This document shows positions 19,336 to 28,398 of a DNA stretch of 64,000 bases, one piece after another. This DNA comes from Pseudenterobacter timonensis (GTDB lineage Bacteria > Pseudomonadota > Gammaproteobacteria > Enterobacterales > Enterobacteriaceae), in the NCBI RefSeq assembly GCF_900021175.1, contig NZ_FCOP01000011.1, forward strand, positions 1,081,946 through 1,145,945. The letters run 5' to 3'. Position 1 is the stretch's first letter. Each line of letters starts with the position of its first letter. Under the pieces are notes generated by a model. That model saw only the letters and a program-made list of their open reading frames with translations, was not told where the DNA came from and made no database searches. Both the position numbers and the translations under genes were made by a program.

Positions 19336-20931
19336 GTGTTAGTTACCAGCAACGTCACTATGCAGTTTGGCAGTAAGCCGCTGTTTGAAAACATTTCCGT
19401 CAAGTTTGGCGGCGGCAACCGTTACGGCCTGATTGGCGCCAACGGTAGCGGCAAATCGACCTTCATGAAAATCCTCGGCGGCGATCTGGAGCCGACGCTC
19501 GGCAACGTCTCGCTCGACCCGAACGAGCGTATCGGTAAGCTGCGTCAGGATCAGTTTGCTTTCGAAGAGTTCACCGTGCTCGACACCGTGATCATGGGGC
19601 ACGCGGAGCTGTGGGAGGTGAAGCAGGAGCGCGACCGTATCTACGCGCTGGCGGAAATGAGCGAAGAAGATGGCTACAAGGTGGCCGATCTGGAGACGCA
19701 GTACGGCGAGATGGACGGCTACTCCGCCGAAGCGCGCGCCGGGGAACTGCTGCTCGGCGTCGGTATTCCGGTGGAACAGCACTACGGCCCGATGAGCGAA
19801 GTGGCGCCCGGCTGGAAGCTGCGTGTGCTGCTGGCGCAGGCGCTCTTCTCTAACCCGGACATCCTGCTGCTCGATGAACCAACGAACAACCTGGACATCG
19901 ACACCATCCGCTGGCTGGAGCAGACGCTCAACGATCGCGACAGCACCATGATCATCATCTCGCACGACCGTCACTTCCTGAACATGGTCTGCACCCATAT
20001 GGCGGATCTGGATTACGGCGAGCTGCGCGTTTATCCGGGCAACTATGACGAGTACATGACGGCGGCCACCCAGGCGCGTGAACGTCTGCTGGCGGATAAC
20101 GCCAAGAAAAAAGCGCAGATCGCGGACCTGCAATCCTTCGTCAGCCGCTTTAGCGCTAACGCCTCCAAGTCCCGCCAGGCGACCTCCCGCGCTCGTCAGA
20201 TCGACAAAATCAAGCTGGAAGAGGTCAAAGCCTCCAGCCGTCAGAACCCGTTCATCCGCTTCGAGCAGGACAAGAAACTGTTCCGTAACGCGCTGGAAGT
20301 GGAGGCTCTCACCAAAGGCTTCGATGACGGCCCGCTGTTTAAAAACTTCAACCTGCTGCTGGAAGTGGGCGAGAAGATCGCCATTCTTGGCGCCAACGGC
20401 GTGGGTAAATCGACCATGCTGAAAACCCTGGTGGGCGAACTGCAGCCGGATAACGGTACCGTGAAATGGTCTGAAAACGCGCAGATTGGCTACTATGCGC
20501 AGGACCATGAGTATGAGTTCGAAAATGACCTGACCGTCTTTGAGTGGATGAGCCAGTGGAAGCAGGAAGGGGATGACGAGCAGGCGGTACGCAGTATTCT
20601 GGGGCGTCTGCTCTTTAGCCAGGATGACATCAAAAAGCCCGCCAAAGTGCTCTCCGGGGGAGAGAAGGGCCGTATGCTGTTCGGCAAGCTGATGATGGAA
20701 AAACCTAATATCCTGGTGATGGATGAACCGACCAACCACCTGGATATGGAATCGATTGAGTCGCTGAACATGGCGCTGGAGATGTATCAGGGCACCCTGA
20801 TCTTCGTCTCTCACGACCGTGAGTTCGTCAGCTCCCTGGCGACCCGAGTGATCGAAATTACGCCGGAGCGCGTAGTGGACTTCACCGGTAACTACGAAGA
20901 TTACCTGCGCAGCAAAGGTATCGAGAACTAA
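19336..20931 (+). CDS. ybiT: ABC-F family ATPase YbiT
   Basis: A 531-residue soluble protein with two ATP-binding domains and no membrane segments, the hallmark of ABC-F translation factors that act at the ribosomal E site. Walker A motifs occur as GANGSGKST (near residue 34) and GANGVGKST (near 355). Signature and Walker B motifs include [13 protein letters not shown] and [14 protein letters not shown]. The linker between domains (about 240-320) is highly charged. It starts at GTG (19336), the only start preceding the conserved [11 protein letters not shown]. Sequence is nearly identical to E. coli YbiT; its exact cellular role is not settled. Confidence 0.97.
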   Translation: MLVTSNVTMQFGSKPLFENISVKFGGGNRYGLIGANGSGKSTFMKILGGDLEPTLGNVSLDPNERIGKLRQDQFAFEEFTVLDTVIMGHAELWEVKQERDRIYALAEMSEEDGYKVADLETQYGEMDGYSAEARAGELLLGVGIPVEQHYGPMSEVAPGWKLRVLLAQALFSNPDILLLDEPTNNLDIDTIRWLEQTLNDRDSTMIIISHDRHFLNMVCTHMADLDYGELRVYPGNYDEYMTAATQARERLLADNAKKKAQIADLQSFVSRFSANASKSRQATSRARQIDKIKLEEVKASSRQNPFIRFEQDKKLFRNALEVEALTKGFDDGPLFKNFNLLLEVGEKIAILGANGVGKSTMLKTLVGELQPDNGTVKWSENAQIGYYAQDHEYEFENDLTVFEWMSQWKQEGDDEQAVRSILGRLLFSQDDIKKPAKVLSGGEKGRMLFGKLMMEKPNILVMDEPTNHLDMESIESLNMALEMYQGTLIFVSHDREFVSSLATRVIEITPERVVDFTGNYEDYLRSKGIEN

Positions 20932-20962
20932 AAACCTTAGGGAAAGACGTAGCATTTTGTAG

Positions 20963-20990
20963 GCCGGGTAAGGCGAAGCCGCCACCCGGC
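20963..20990. repeat. REP palindrome after ybiT
   Basis: GCCGGGTAAGGCG and its imperfect complement GCCGCCACCCGGC face each other around a short loop. It is a standard REP unit between the convergent ybiT and the glycosidase gene. Confidence 0.85.
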
Positions 20991-20995
20991 AATGT

Positions 20996-23359
20996 TCAGA
21001 GCACCCATTCCCCCGTTTCAACCCCATTCACCCGCAGCTTGCGTTTTTCCCCTGCCGGTAACGAGAGCTTCACTGCTTTCCATGCCGGACGATAATCCCC
21101 GCGCGCATTGACCTTCAGGTTGATTGTCGCTCCATCACACGCCATCTCCCACTCCACCCACAGCGCGTTACCCGTCCGGTAACCCCAGCTCTCACCGTCG
21201 TCCTCAAACAGCAGCCCGGCGGTAGTGCCGACCCCTTTCACCGGGAACAGCTTCAGCTCGCGGGTATCGTCTTTTTCGGCGCAAACGTGTGTGATGCGTT
21301 CGCTCAGCGGCAGGCCCACCCCGGCGCGTACCAGCAGCGGTAGTTTTTCCAGCGGCGCGTCGCGGGTAATCCACTGCCCGCCGGAGAACCACTCGTGGGT
21401 ATAAAAATCGTACCAGCCGGTTTGGTTATCCGGCAGCCAGACGCGGCGTTCGCGCTGCCCGGCTTCGACGACGCTTGCCACCAGCAGATCCCGGCCCAGC
21501 AGAAAATCGTCGCACTCTTCAAACGTCTGCGCGTCGTGCTCATGGTCAAGAAAGGTGGGGCGCAGCATCGGCTCGTCGTCGGCGTGCGCCTGCCACAGCA
21601 GGGTATAGAGATAGGGCAGCAGGCGATAGCGCAGTTCAATGGCGCTGCGGATCGCGGGCGTCACCCCCGGGTACATCCACGGCTCGTTCACCGTATGGTC
21701 ATCGTTCCAGGAGTGGATGGTGAAGCGCGGGTGCATCACGCCGTTCTGCACCCAGCGGACAAACAGCTCGGCATCCGGTTTATCGCCGGAGAACCCTCCC
21801 ACGTCATGACCGACGTTATACAGCCCCGAGAGGCTCATACCCAGCCCCATACGGGTGTTATAGCGCAGGGTATCCCAGTTAGTGCGGTTATCGCCGCTCC
21901 AGGTCTGAACGTAGCGCTGCATCCCGGCGCAGCCGGAGCGGGAGATGAGATAGGGACGTTTCTCCGGGGCAAAGCGCTGCTGCGCTTCCAGAGAGGCGCG
22001 CATCATCAAAAGCGGCATGACCGGGCGGATATGCTTGATGGCGATCGCCTTGCCGAAACCATAGCAGCGCGCTTCGCCGTCCCACACCTCGAACTCGTTA
22101 TTATCATTCCAGGTGGAGTCGATCCCCATCTCCAGCAGCTGGGTGGTGACGCCGTTCTGCCACCACTGCACCGTCTGCGGGTTGGTGAAGTCGAGGTGCG
22201 ACCCTTCGTCATCCCAGAAGCTGGAGCGCTCTGGCGCATCGGTTTCTGAATCACGAATGAACAGGCCGCGTTCCGCCACTTCGCCATAACGCGGATGATC
22301 CTGCAACAGGCACGGCTTGATGTTAGCGGCGAGCTTCAGCCCGGCGTCGTGGAACGCCTGGGTCATCGCCTTCGGCTGCGGCACTTTTTCATAGTTCCAG
22401 TTAAAGACGTAGCGCTTACCGTTGATGGAGGTGTACCCCGACGAGAGCTGGAAGGAGTCGCAGGGGATGGCGTGCTCCTCGCAGAGGCGAATAAAATTCA
22501 TCAGCTGATTCTGCGCGTCCGGCGCGTCGGTATAGTGCATGGTCGAGCCGCTGTAGCCCAGGCTCCACTTCGGCCCGAACAGCGTTTTCCCGGTCAGGCG
22601 GACAAACGCTTTGGTAACATCCAGCGCTCGTTTGCCGGTAAAAGTGTAGTAGTCGATATCACCCGCCTCCGCCTGCCAGCGGCGATAGGCGGTGTGGTAG
22701 TTATCGATCTCATTGCCCAGATCGAGCCAGCAGCTGCTCAGGTTGTCGTAAAACAGACCGTAGCTCACATCATCGCGGCGGGTAAGGGTAAACGGAATAT
22801 GTTTGTAGAGCGGATCGGTGCTGACGGCGTTATAGCCCATCGCATCCAGGTTGCGCATCTCGTAGCGTTTGCCGTTGCGCTGTAAATCACCCGCTTTTTC
22901 GCCAAGACCATAAAACCGTTCATCTTTACGACGGCTTAAATAGTGCGCCACCCCGTCGCCGTGGGCGTTAAGCAGATAGGCGCTGGTAGGGCGATCGTTG
23001 ACCAGCGGCTGCCATTCGCCCGCGTCAACGCGGTAGTGCCACTCCAGCCAGAGCGGCTGATGGACGGTTACGCGCAGCTGTTCGGTCGAGACCACCAGGG
23101 CATTATCCCGCTGCTCCAGCGTCCAGGCGGGGCAGGTAAAGCCGCTGATATCTTCACGTTTGCGGCCCTCCCACGGCACGTCTTGTTCGGGGGCGATGCT
23201 CCAGGTGCGGTCCAGCGCCAGCTCGCCTTTGCGCTTTATCAGCACGCGAAACAGGTTCTCTTCCAGCACATACAGGCACAGGCGGTGCTGCTTATCCACC
23301 AGCAGTTCCAGATGATTCGCAGACTGTTTATCAACGATCCAGTTTTTCAGGGTTTTCAT
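20996..23359 (-). CDS. Glycoside hydrolase family 31 enzyme
   Basis: A 787-residue protein, probably cytoplasmic as no signal peptide is seen. An N-terminal beta-sandwich (about 1-230) includes RRKDERFYGLGEKAGDLQR. The TIM barrel has the GH31 nucleophile Asp419 in WNDNNE and the general acid Asp490 in WSGDNRT. A C-terminal beta domain follows. This arrangement is nearer to alpha-glucosidases than to E. coli YicI, whose nucleophile motif differs. It would hydrolyse an alpha-linked glucoside or xyloside. It lies 17 bases after a transporter gene of the ACS family, so the imported substrate may be an acidic glycoside. The ATG at 23359 was preferred over a GTG 15 bases earlier. This gene is not present between ybiT and ybiU in E. 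coli. Confidence 0.9.
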   Translation of the reverse strand: MKTLKNWIVDKQSANHLELLVDKQHRLCLYVLEENLFRVLIKRKGELALDRTWSIAPEQDVPWEGRKREDISGFTCPAWTLEQRDNALVVSTEQLRVTVHQPLWLEWHYRVDAGEWQPLVNDRPTSAYLLNAHGDGVAHYLSRRKDERFYGLGEKAGDLQRNGKRYEMRNLDAMGYNAVSTDPLYKHIPFTLTRRDDVSYGLFYDNLSSCWLDLGNEIDNYHTAYRRWQAEAGDIDYYTFTGKRALDVTKAFVRLTGKTLFGPKWSLGYSGSTMHYTDAPDAQNQLMNFIRLCEEHAIPCDSFQLSSGYTSINGKRYVFNWNYEKVPQPKAMTQAFHDAGLKLAANIKPCLLQDHPRYGEVAERGLFIRDSETDAPERSSFWDDEGSHLDFTNPQTVQWWQNGVTTQLLEMGIDSTWNDNNEFEVWDGEARCYGFGKAIAIKHIRPVMPLLMMRASLEAQQRFAPEKRPYLISRSGCAGMQRYVQTWSGDNRTNWDTLRYNTRMGLGMSLSGLYNVGHDVGGFSGDKPDAELFVRWVQNGVMHPRFTIHSWNDDHTVNEPWMYPGVTPAIRSAIELRYRLLPYLYTLLWQAHADDEPMLRPTFLDHEHDAQTFEECDDFLLGRDLLVASVVEAGQRERRVWLPDNQTGWYDFYTHEWFSGGQWITRDAPLEKLPLLVRAGVGLPLSERITHVCAEKDDTRELKLFPVKGVGTTAGLLFEDDGESWGYRTGNALWVEWEMACDGATINLKVNARGDYRPAWKAVKLSLPAGEKRKLRVNGVETGEWVL

Positions 23360-23376
23360 AGACGTTACATCCACTA

Positions 23377-24678
23377 TCAGGCGCGTTTGGCGCGACGTTC
23401 AGCAATAAATGCCACAAGGAAAAAGGCGCCGATCAGGTCAAAAAAGCCCATGGCGATAAAGAGCGGGTTAAAGCCGATTTTGTCGGCGGTAACCCCGATC
23501 AGCAGAGAAAAGAGGAAGCTCGCGATCCAGGCCGCCGAGCCGCGCATGCCGTTGACGGTGGCCATCTGGCCCTTGTCAAACGACTCCACCACCAGCGCGC
23601 TTAACATGCAGGAGATGATCTGGTGGCCGAAACCGCCAATTGAGATCAGGATGATGGTGATATACGGGTCGCGGGTAATGGCGACGATAGCCAGCGAAAT
23701 CATCATAAACGCGCCGGTCACGGAGCTTGCCACCACCGAGTTAACGCGGCTGCAGCCAAAAAGATGCGTGTAGAGGCGGGTCAGATAGCCGCTCGCCACG
23801 CTGCCGAGGTCGGCGGCCAGGAAGGGCAGCCAGGCGAACATGGCGATCTGTTTCAAATCCATACCGTGCTCTTTGGCGAGATAGAGCGGCACCCAGAAGC
23901 TCAGAACCGCCCAGGCCGGCTCGGCCATAAAGGCCGGAATGGCGATACCATAGAAGCGCTTGTTCTTCGAGACGGTTTTCAGGGCGGTGAGGAAGGGCAA
24001 CTTGACCGGCGCAGGCTCGTTATCCTGCTTAATAAACGCCAGCTCTTCGCGGCTCAGATGGGGATGTTTTTCCGGGTTATGGTAGAACGCCCACCAGAGA
24101 ACCACCCAGATCAGCGCCAGCACGCCGGTAAACATAAACGCCCCCTGCCAGCCGAACGAGGCGTGGGCAAAGTAGATGATCGGCGGGGCCAGCATCGCGC
24201 CGATGGAGAAGCCGACCCCGGCCCAGCCTGCGGCGACGGGGCGCTCTGATTTCGGGAACCATTCACCGATGGTTTTAGCGTTGGCGGGTGTCGCCGCCGC
24301 TTCCGAGGCACCCATAAAGAAGCGCAGGATCGCCAGATGCAGCCAGCTGCCCGCTCCGGCATGGAGAATACACATCAGCGCCCATAGCCCGGCGCAGACC
24401 AGAAAGCCGATCTTCAGACCGATAACGTCAATCAGCCAGCCGCAGAGAGGCTGGAAAATGGTGTAGGCTAGCTGAAACGCGCCGACGATCCAGGAGTACT
24501 GTTCGGTGGTAATACCGAGACTCTGTTTCAGCTCCGGCGCAAGAATGCCAAGGGAGTTTCGGGTGATGTAGTTTACGGTGACCCCGAGTAAAAAGAGCAC
24601 CAGCACGTACCAGCGCAGGTTTTTAATGACGCGGCGCGTTTTGCCTGCCACAAGAGTGTTATTGATGTCCTGACTCAT
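23377..24678 (-). CDS. MFS transporter, anion:cation symporter (ExuT-like) family
   Basis: A 433-residue inner-membrane protein with about 12 hydrophobic segments. The first helices contain NYITRNSLGILAPELKQ, and GASEAAATPANAKTIGEWF lies near residue 130; both are typical of the ACS family, which imports hexuronates, aldonates and related organic anions with protons or sodium. I take the start at MSQDINNTLV, which has GGAG six bases upstream; another ATG lies four codons before. It is the first gene of a two-gene operon with the GH31 enzyme, under the divergent LacI-type regulator. The substrate is unknown; the family suggests a negatively charged sugar. Confidence 0.88.
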   Translation of the reverse strand: MSQDINNTLVAGKTRRVIKNLRWYVLVLFLLGVTVNYITRNSLGILAPELKQSLGITTEQYSWIVGAFQLAYTIFQPLCGWLIDVIGLKIGFLVCAGLWALMCILHAGAGSWLHLAILRFFMGASEAAATPANAKTIGEWFPKSERPVAAGWAGVGFSIGAMLAPPIIYFAHASFGWQGAFMFTGVLALIWVVLWWAFYHNPEKHPHLSREELAFIKQDNEPAPVKLPFLTALKTVSKNKRFYGIAIPAFMAEPAWAVLSFWVPLYLAKEHGMDLKQIAMFAWLPFLAADLGSVASGYLTRLYTHLFGCSRVNSVVASSVTGAFMMISLAIVAITRDPYITIILISIGGFGHQIISCMLSALVVESFDKGQMATVNGMRGSAAWIASFLFSLLIGVTADKIGFNPLFIAMGFFDLIGAFFLVAFIAERRAKRA

Positions 24679-24766
24679 TTTCATCTCCATAAGACGGACG
24701 GTAGGGTTACATGGCGGACGTCACACCTTATCCCTCTGAATATTTTCTCTTTTCTTCCTGAAGTTG

Positions 24767-24783
24767 CCATACAACTAGTATGG
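24767..24783. promoter_or_regulatory. Candidate operator for the LacI-type regulator
   Basis: CCATACAACTAGTATGG is a perfect 6-base inverted repeat with a 5-base centre. It sits in the 24679-24957 gap between the transporter and regulator genes, about 90 bases upstream of the transporter start. A wider inverted pair, GAAGTTG (24760-24766) and CAACTTC (24795-24801), surrounds it. Position and symmetry suit a repressor site; the binding protein is inferred. Confidence 0.55.
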
Positions 24784-24957
24784 AAGGTGTGTGACAACTT
24801 CACCTTAGGACAGAAAAACGGTGGGCTGTAGCGGATTTTGTGCAAGCTTTCTCATAAAAGTTGTCGACCATCAGGCACTATGCTTTTCCATGCCGTTAAT
24901 CCCTGACTTTCTGGCTGTGAAAATTTTTTCATTTCACAATCGGAGCGAGATCACAAA

Positions 24958-26031
24958 ATGGATAAAAGACTCAAAATTGCCGATATTGCCGCCCGTACTC
25001 AGCTCTCTATCAGCACCGTCTCCCGCGTGCTGGCGGGGAAGGCCAACACCAGCGAAAAGGCACGTAATAAGGTGCTGGCATGCGCCCGGGAGCTGGGGGT
25101 GATGGAGGGGATGGCGGCGGGCAGGCTGCTGCTCAACAGTCTGGTAGTCTTTGCCCCCCAGCGGGCGTTTGATGAGCGGTCCGACATCTTTTACTACCGG
25201 GTCATTCAGAGCATCAGCAAAGGGCTGGCCTTCCATGAGGTTCGCCTGCGCTTCTGCGCGCTGGAAGAGAACGACGCCGACGCCCAGCAGTTCCTCACCC
25301 GCATGAACGAGCCGGAGACGCAGGCCGCCATCCTGCTGGGCATTGACGATCCGCATATTCACGATCTGGCCGCCGATGTGGGGAAACCCTGCGTGCTCAT
25401 TAACTGCCGCGACCGGCGGATGCGCCTGCCTGCGGTGGCGCCCGATCACCGCGCCATCGGTGAACTGGCGGCGGAGTATCTCTTTGAGCGAGGGCACCGG
25501 GATGTGATGAACGTGCTCTGTCTGCGCCGCTACACCATGGAGCTGCGCCTGGCGGGGATCCGCGACGCGTGGCTCAGCCACAATCTGCGCTTTAACAACC
25601 GGCGCGACTTGCTGGTGGTGCCGAGCTTCAGCGCCAGCGAGAGCGAGCAGCTGGTCAGCGCCTGGCTGGAGCAGACGGCCCGCAAGGATCTGCCGACCGC
25701 CTTTCTGGTGGGGGGCGACTTTATGGCGGCGGGCACGATTGCCGCCCTGCAAAAGCACGGTCTGCGCGTGCCGCAGGATATCTCGGTAATGAGTATCGAC
25801 GGGTTTAACCTGACCTCCATTCAGGATGTTTCTCTCACGGCGGTACATGTGCCGCGGGATGAGCTGGGCGCCGAGGCGGTGCATCTGCTTCAGCAGCGGC
25901 TGGTGCGCCCCGATGCGCCGGTGGGAACTTTACTGTTGAACGGGACGCTGGCAGTGCGGGAGTCGGTACGGCGGATACGTCAGGGGAAGCGACGCACCGC
26001 CGTTGAACGGGAAGGACTTTACGACGCTTAA
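24958..26031 (+). CDS. LacI-family transcriptional regulator
   Basis: A 357-residue regulator. The helix-turn-helix is at residues 5-25 (KIADIAARTQLSISTVSRVL), followed by the hinge helix region MAAGRLLLN near residue 55. The remaining 300 residues form a periplasmic-binding-protein fold with DDP, DHRAIGELAAEYLFERGHRDV and MSIDGFNLTSIQD stretches typical of sugar sensing. The second-turn SISTVSR matches family consensus. It is divergent from the transporter-GH31 operon and is likely its local repressor, with the glycoside or a product as inducer. It meets convergent ybiU with a four-base overlap. Confidence 0.9.
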   Translation: MDKRLKIADIAARTQLSISTVSRVLAGKANTSEKARNKVLACARELGVMEGMAAGRLLLNSLVVFAPQRAFDERSDIFYYRVIQSISKGLAFHEVRLRFCALEENDADAQQFLTRMNEPETQAAILLGIDDPHIHDLAADVGKPCVLINCRDRRMRLPAVAPDHRAIGELAAEYLFERGHRDVMNVLCLRRYTMELRLAGIRDAWLSHNLRFNNRRDLLVVPSFSASESEQLVSAWLEQTARKDLPTAFLVGGDFMAAGTIAALQKHGLRVPQDISVMSIDGFNLTSIQDVSLTAVHVPRDELGAEAVHLLQQRLVRPDAPVGTLLLNGTLAVRESVRRIRQGKRRTAVEREGLYDA

Positions 26032-27284
26032 GCCAGCCCCAGCGCCCGTTTACCGTGGATATTCAGATCCGCCACGGTAAAGCGATCCTGCCAGTTTTTC
26101 TCATAATCTTCGCGCGGGAAGTCATCAGGCGACGCGCCCGTCTCCAGCGCGACTTTCACCCGCTTCGCCCAGGCGAGATTCTTCTCGCAGAGCGGCGCGG
26201 CGGGAATATACATCACGTTTCCCCAGCCCTGCTGATTTTCCACCGGGGCGACGGAGTGGATCACGTCGCAGTGCCACCACACCGAATCGCCCGCCTCCAG
26301 CGCCGGGATGCTGGTAAGTGCCTCGATGAGCAGCGGGTGCCACTTCTCAGAGATGGGCAGCACGCGGCCCGGCGCCACGCCGCATAACTCATCTTCCGGC
26401 ACGTCGTCCAGCAGCGGGCGCAGCAAAATATACGCCATCGCCTCCGGGATCGGCACCACGTGCAGCAGCCCCTGGCCGGGGAGCATATCCGACAGCGCCG
26501 TCCACCCCTGGAAGGTGCGAAAGACGGAGCATTTGGTGGTGTTATCCACCGTGTACTCCTCCACCTCGGTGCGGTGGGCGGCGTCCCAGGGATCGTACTG
26601 TTCGATATTGCCGTCAAAGACCCGGGCAAAGACCTGCTGATAGGCAGGCAGCAGCCAGCGCTCCAGCGCGCCGGAATCGGTATGCGCCCCCAGTCCGCGG
26701 GAGGTGGTGCCCGGCGGACGACGGCGGATACGGTCAGGGTAGAGCACGCTGACATCCGGGTTGAACCACTGTTTGCCGTGGCTTTCAAAGGTCCAGAGTC
26801 GGTTGAGGAACGACTGCGCCTGGGCTATCTCCTCGCTCTGGCGCGCCTGCATCTGCGCCTGCGACCAGTAGATAGGGAAGATTTCCGGGCGCGAGGCGCT
26901 AAGGGTGCCGAAGAAATTATCCCCCGGTCCGCTGTAGACCTCGTCAAAGCGGTTGCGATCCAGATAGTCGAGCATCGATTTATCCCACGCCAGCGCCTGC
27001 TCGCGGGGGAAATGTCCTTTGATCACCGCACAGCCCCGGCGCCTGATGGCCTCCCGCTGTTCGGCGGTCACGGCGCTATTTTTGATCGCCTCAAAGGGGA
27101 TAACAGGCCAGACGGCGTCGCCCTGCGCCTTGAGGTCGTTGATCTCCGTCACGCGGGCGGCGATGCGTTCGCTGAGCCGGTTGAATACCGCCTCCACGTC
27201 ACCCAGCTGGGCGCGCAGCTCGCGTTTTAACTGGCGAATCGCCGCTTTGTGATCTGCCGGTAAGGTATCGCTGGAAAAGGTCAT
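26028..27284 (-). CDS. ybiU: DUF1479 protein YbiU
   Basis: A 418-residue protein closely matching E. coli YbiU (421 residues) of the DUF1479 family, which has an Fe(II)/2-oxoglutarate dioxygenase-like fold. The probable metal ligands are the His and Asp of GLGAHTDSGALERW (near residue 200) and a late His in WWHCDVIHSVAP (near 355). RRPPGTTSRG and the FRTFQGWTALSDMLPGQG block are also conserved. No substrate is known. The ATG at 27284 has GAGG well placed. A 14-base partial palindrome shared with ybiV and ybiY lies 15 bases upstream. Confidence 0.93.
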   Translation of the reverse strand: MTFSSDTLPADHKAAIRQLKRELRAQLGDVEAVFNRLSERIAARVTEINDLKAQGDAVWPVIPFEAIKNSAVTAEQREAIRRRGCAVIKGHFPREQALAWDKSMLDYLDRNRFDEVYSGPGDNFFGTLSASRPEIFPIYWSQAQMQARQSEEIAQAQSFLNRLWTFESHGKQWFNPDVSVLYPDRIRRRPPGTTSRGLGAHTDSGALERWLLPAYQQVFARVFDGNIEQYDPWDAAHRTEVEEYTVDNTTKCSVFRTFQGWTALSDMLPGQGLLHVVPIPEAMAYILLRPLLDDVPEDELCGVAPGRVLPISEKWHPLLIEALTSIPALEAGDSVWWHCDVIHSVAPVENQQGWGNVMYIPAAPLCEKNLAWAKRVKVALETGASPDDFPREDYEKNWQDRFTVADLNIHGKRALGLA

Positions 27285-27298
27285 GATTGCCTCGCTAT

Positions 27299-27312
27299 CT
27301 TTCATTCGAAAG
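27299..27312. promoter_or_regulatory. Shared operator-like motif, copy A (ybiU)
   Basis: CTTTCATTCGAAAG, arms CTTTC and GAAAG, 15 bases before the ybiU ATG. The identical 14-mer occurs inverted at 31771-31784, and 13 of the 14 bases recur at 28310-28322. A TGAAA follows directly, extending the symmetry. The binding factor is unknown. Confidence 0.6.
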
Positions 27313-27427
27313 TGAAATTACCTACAGACGATACTTTAAGTTAAAAATAAGTTAATGCAAGTTTAAAAACTTGAAATGAGACGCGGGCTGGAAAAGCAGG
27401 GCCGGAGCAGCGCTCCGGCGGGGAGGA

Positions 27428-28243
27428 TCAGGCGTTGAAGGGGGCGGTGTGATCGAGCACGGCCTGAATAACGTTCAGCGCGCCCTGGTGGTTGTTATTA
27501 TCGGTGTGGAAACGGCTCAGGGATTTGATTTCCGGCGCCGCGTTGTCCATGGCGAAGGAGTAGTTCACCAGCTTCAGCATCTCCGCATCGTTACCGCTGT
27601 CGCCGATTGCGACGCATTCCTGGGGGGAGATGTGCCAGCGTTTCAGCAGGCGGCTGATGCCGTTGGCTTTGTGCAGGCCAGGGATAATCAAGTCGACAAA
27701 GCCGAAGCCGCTGGTGACCGGCTTCATGATGCCGTCCAGCGAGACGTGGAGCTTATCGATCAGGTTCGGAATATCGCTGTCCGGCAGGTTCAGGGAGAAC
27801 TTGAACAGCACATCGTCAATTTCGCCGTAATCGCGGATGCGTTTTAAGCGGTGATAGTGTTTTGACATCAGCGCGACGAACGCGTCCGGGGCTTGCTCGC
27901 TCACCCAGGCGCTCTCCAGCCCGCAGGCGACAAAGTTCAGCCCTTTATCTTTCAGCAGTTCGCCGATAACAATCTGCGACTCGTGGCGGGTCAGTTCGCC
28001 GTGGAAAATCTGCTCGCCATGATCGAACACCAGCGCGCCGTTTTCGGCGACAAAAGAGATCTGATCCTTCAGTTCCGGGAAGAATGAGATGAGCTGGTAA
28101 TACTGGTTGCCGCTGGCGACCACGAATTTAATGTTGCGGGCGTTAAGCTGTTCAAACTGTGCCTGGAAGCGGTCACGATCGTACTGCTTGGCGTCATCAA
28201 GGAAAGTTCCGTCCATATCGGTGACGATAACTTTAACGGTCAT
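27428..28243 (-). CDS. ybiV: HAD-family sugar phosphatase YbiV
   Basis: A 271-residue Cof-type HAD hydrolase, the same length as E. coli YbiV, which dephosphorylates sugar phosphates such as ribose 5-phosphate and fructose 1-phosphate in the cytoplasm. The nucleophile Asp9 and acid Asp11 lie in VTDMDGTFL. Motif II is in [11 protein letters not shown] and the acidic motif [10 protein letters not shown] lies near residue 215. The C2-type cap occupies about residues 85-190. A related enzyme, YbjI, is encoded at 50401-51213. The gene is on its own behind the shared motif at 28310-28322. Confidence 0.95.
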   Translation of the reverse strand: MTVKVIVTDMDGTFLDDAKQYDRDRFQAQFEQLNARNIKFVVASGNQYYQLISFFPELKDQISFVAENGALVFDHGEQIFHGELTRHESQIVIGELLKDKGLNFVACGLESAWVSEQAPDAFVALMSKHYHRLKRIRDYGEIDDVLFKFSLNLPDSDIPNLIDKLHVSLDGIMKPVTSGFGFVDLIIPGLHKANGISRLLKRWHISPQECVAIGDSGNDAEMLKLVNYSFAMDNAAPEIKSLSRFHTDNNNHQGALNVIQAVLDHTAPFNA

Positions 28244-28309
28244 AGGTACTCCTGAGTCACGGCGTTTTGAAACATTCTAATAACAAGGTGACGGAGAGCA
28301 CAAATTTAA

Positions 28310-28322
28310 TTTCATTCGAAAG
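28310..28322. promoter_or_regulatory. Shared operator-like motif, copy B (ybiV)
   Basis: TTTCATTCGAAAG, 66 bases upstream of the ybiV ATG and beyond the ybiW terminator, so it belongs to the ybiV promoter region. It matches copies A and C at 13 consecutive bases. Confidence 0.6.
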
Positions 28323-28330
28323 AAAAAGCA

Positions 28331-28356
28331 AAACGGCAACCGAGGTTGCCGTTTTT
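28331..28356. terminator. Terminator after ybiW
   Basis: AAACGGCAAC (28331-28340) pairs with GTTGCCGTTT (28345-28354) around CGAG. T-rich tracts flank it in both directions. It lies downstream of ybiW on the minus strand and separates it from ybiV. Confidence 0.85.
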
Positions 28357-28366
28357 AGAATTGTAG

Positions 28367-28392
28367 GCCCGGTAAGCGCAGCGCCACCGGGC
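28367..28392. repeat. REP palindrome at the ybiW 3' end
   Basis: GCCCGGT (28367-28373) and ACCGGGC (28386-28392) form the outer stem of a REP unit, followed by seven T. It lies immediately after the ybiW stop and may assist termination or message stability. Confidence 0.85.
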
Positions 28393-28398
28393 GTTTTT

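Noticed and set aside
19339..21027. A 562-codon open frame antisense to ybiT, and similarly long frames antisense to other genes (for example 15400-16605)
   Set aside because: They mirror strongly conserved genes, have no ribosome-binding sites or domains, and are rich in His, Arg and Gln, as expected of shadows in GC-rich DNA.
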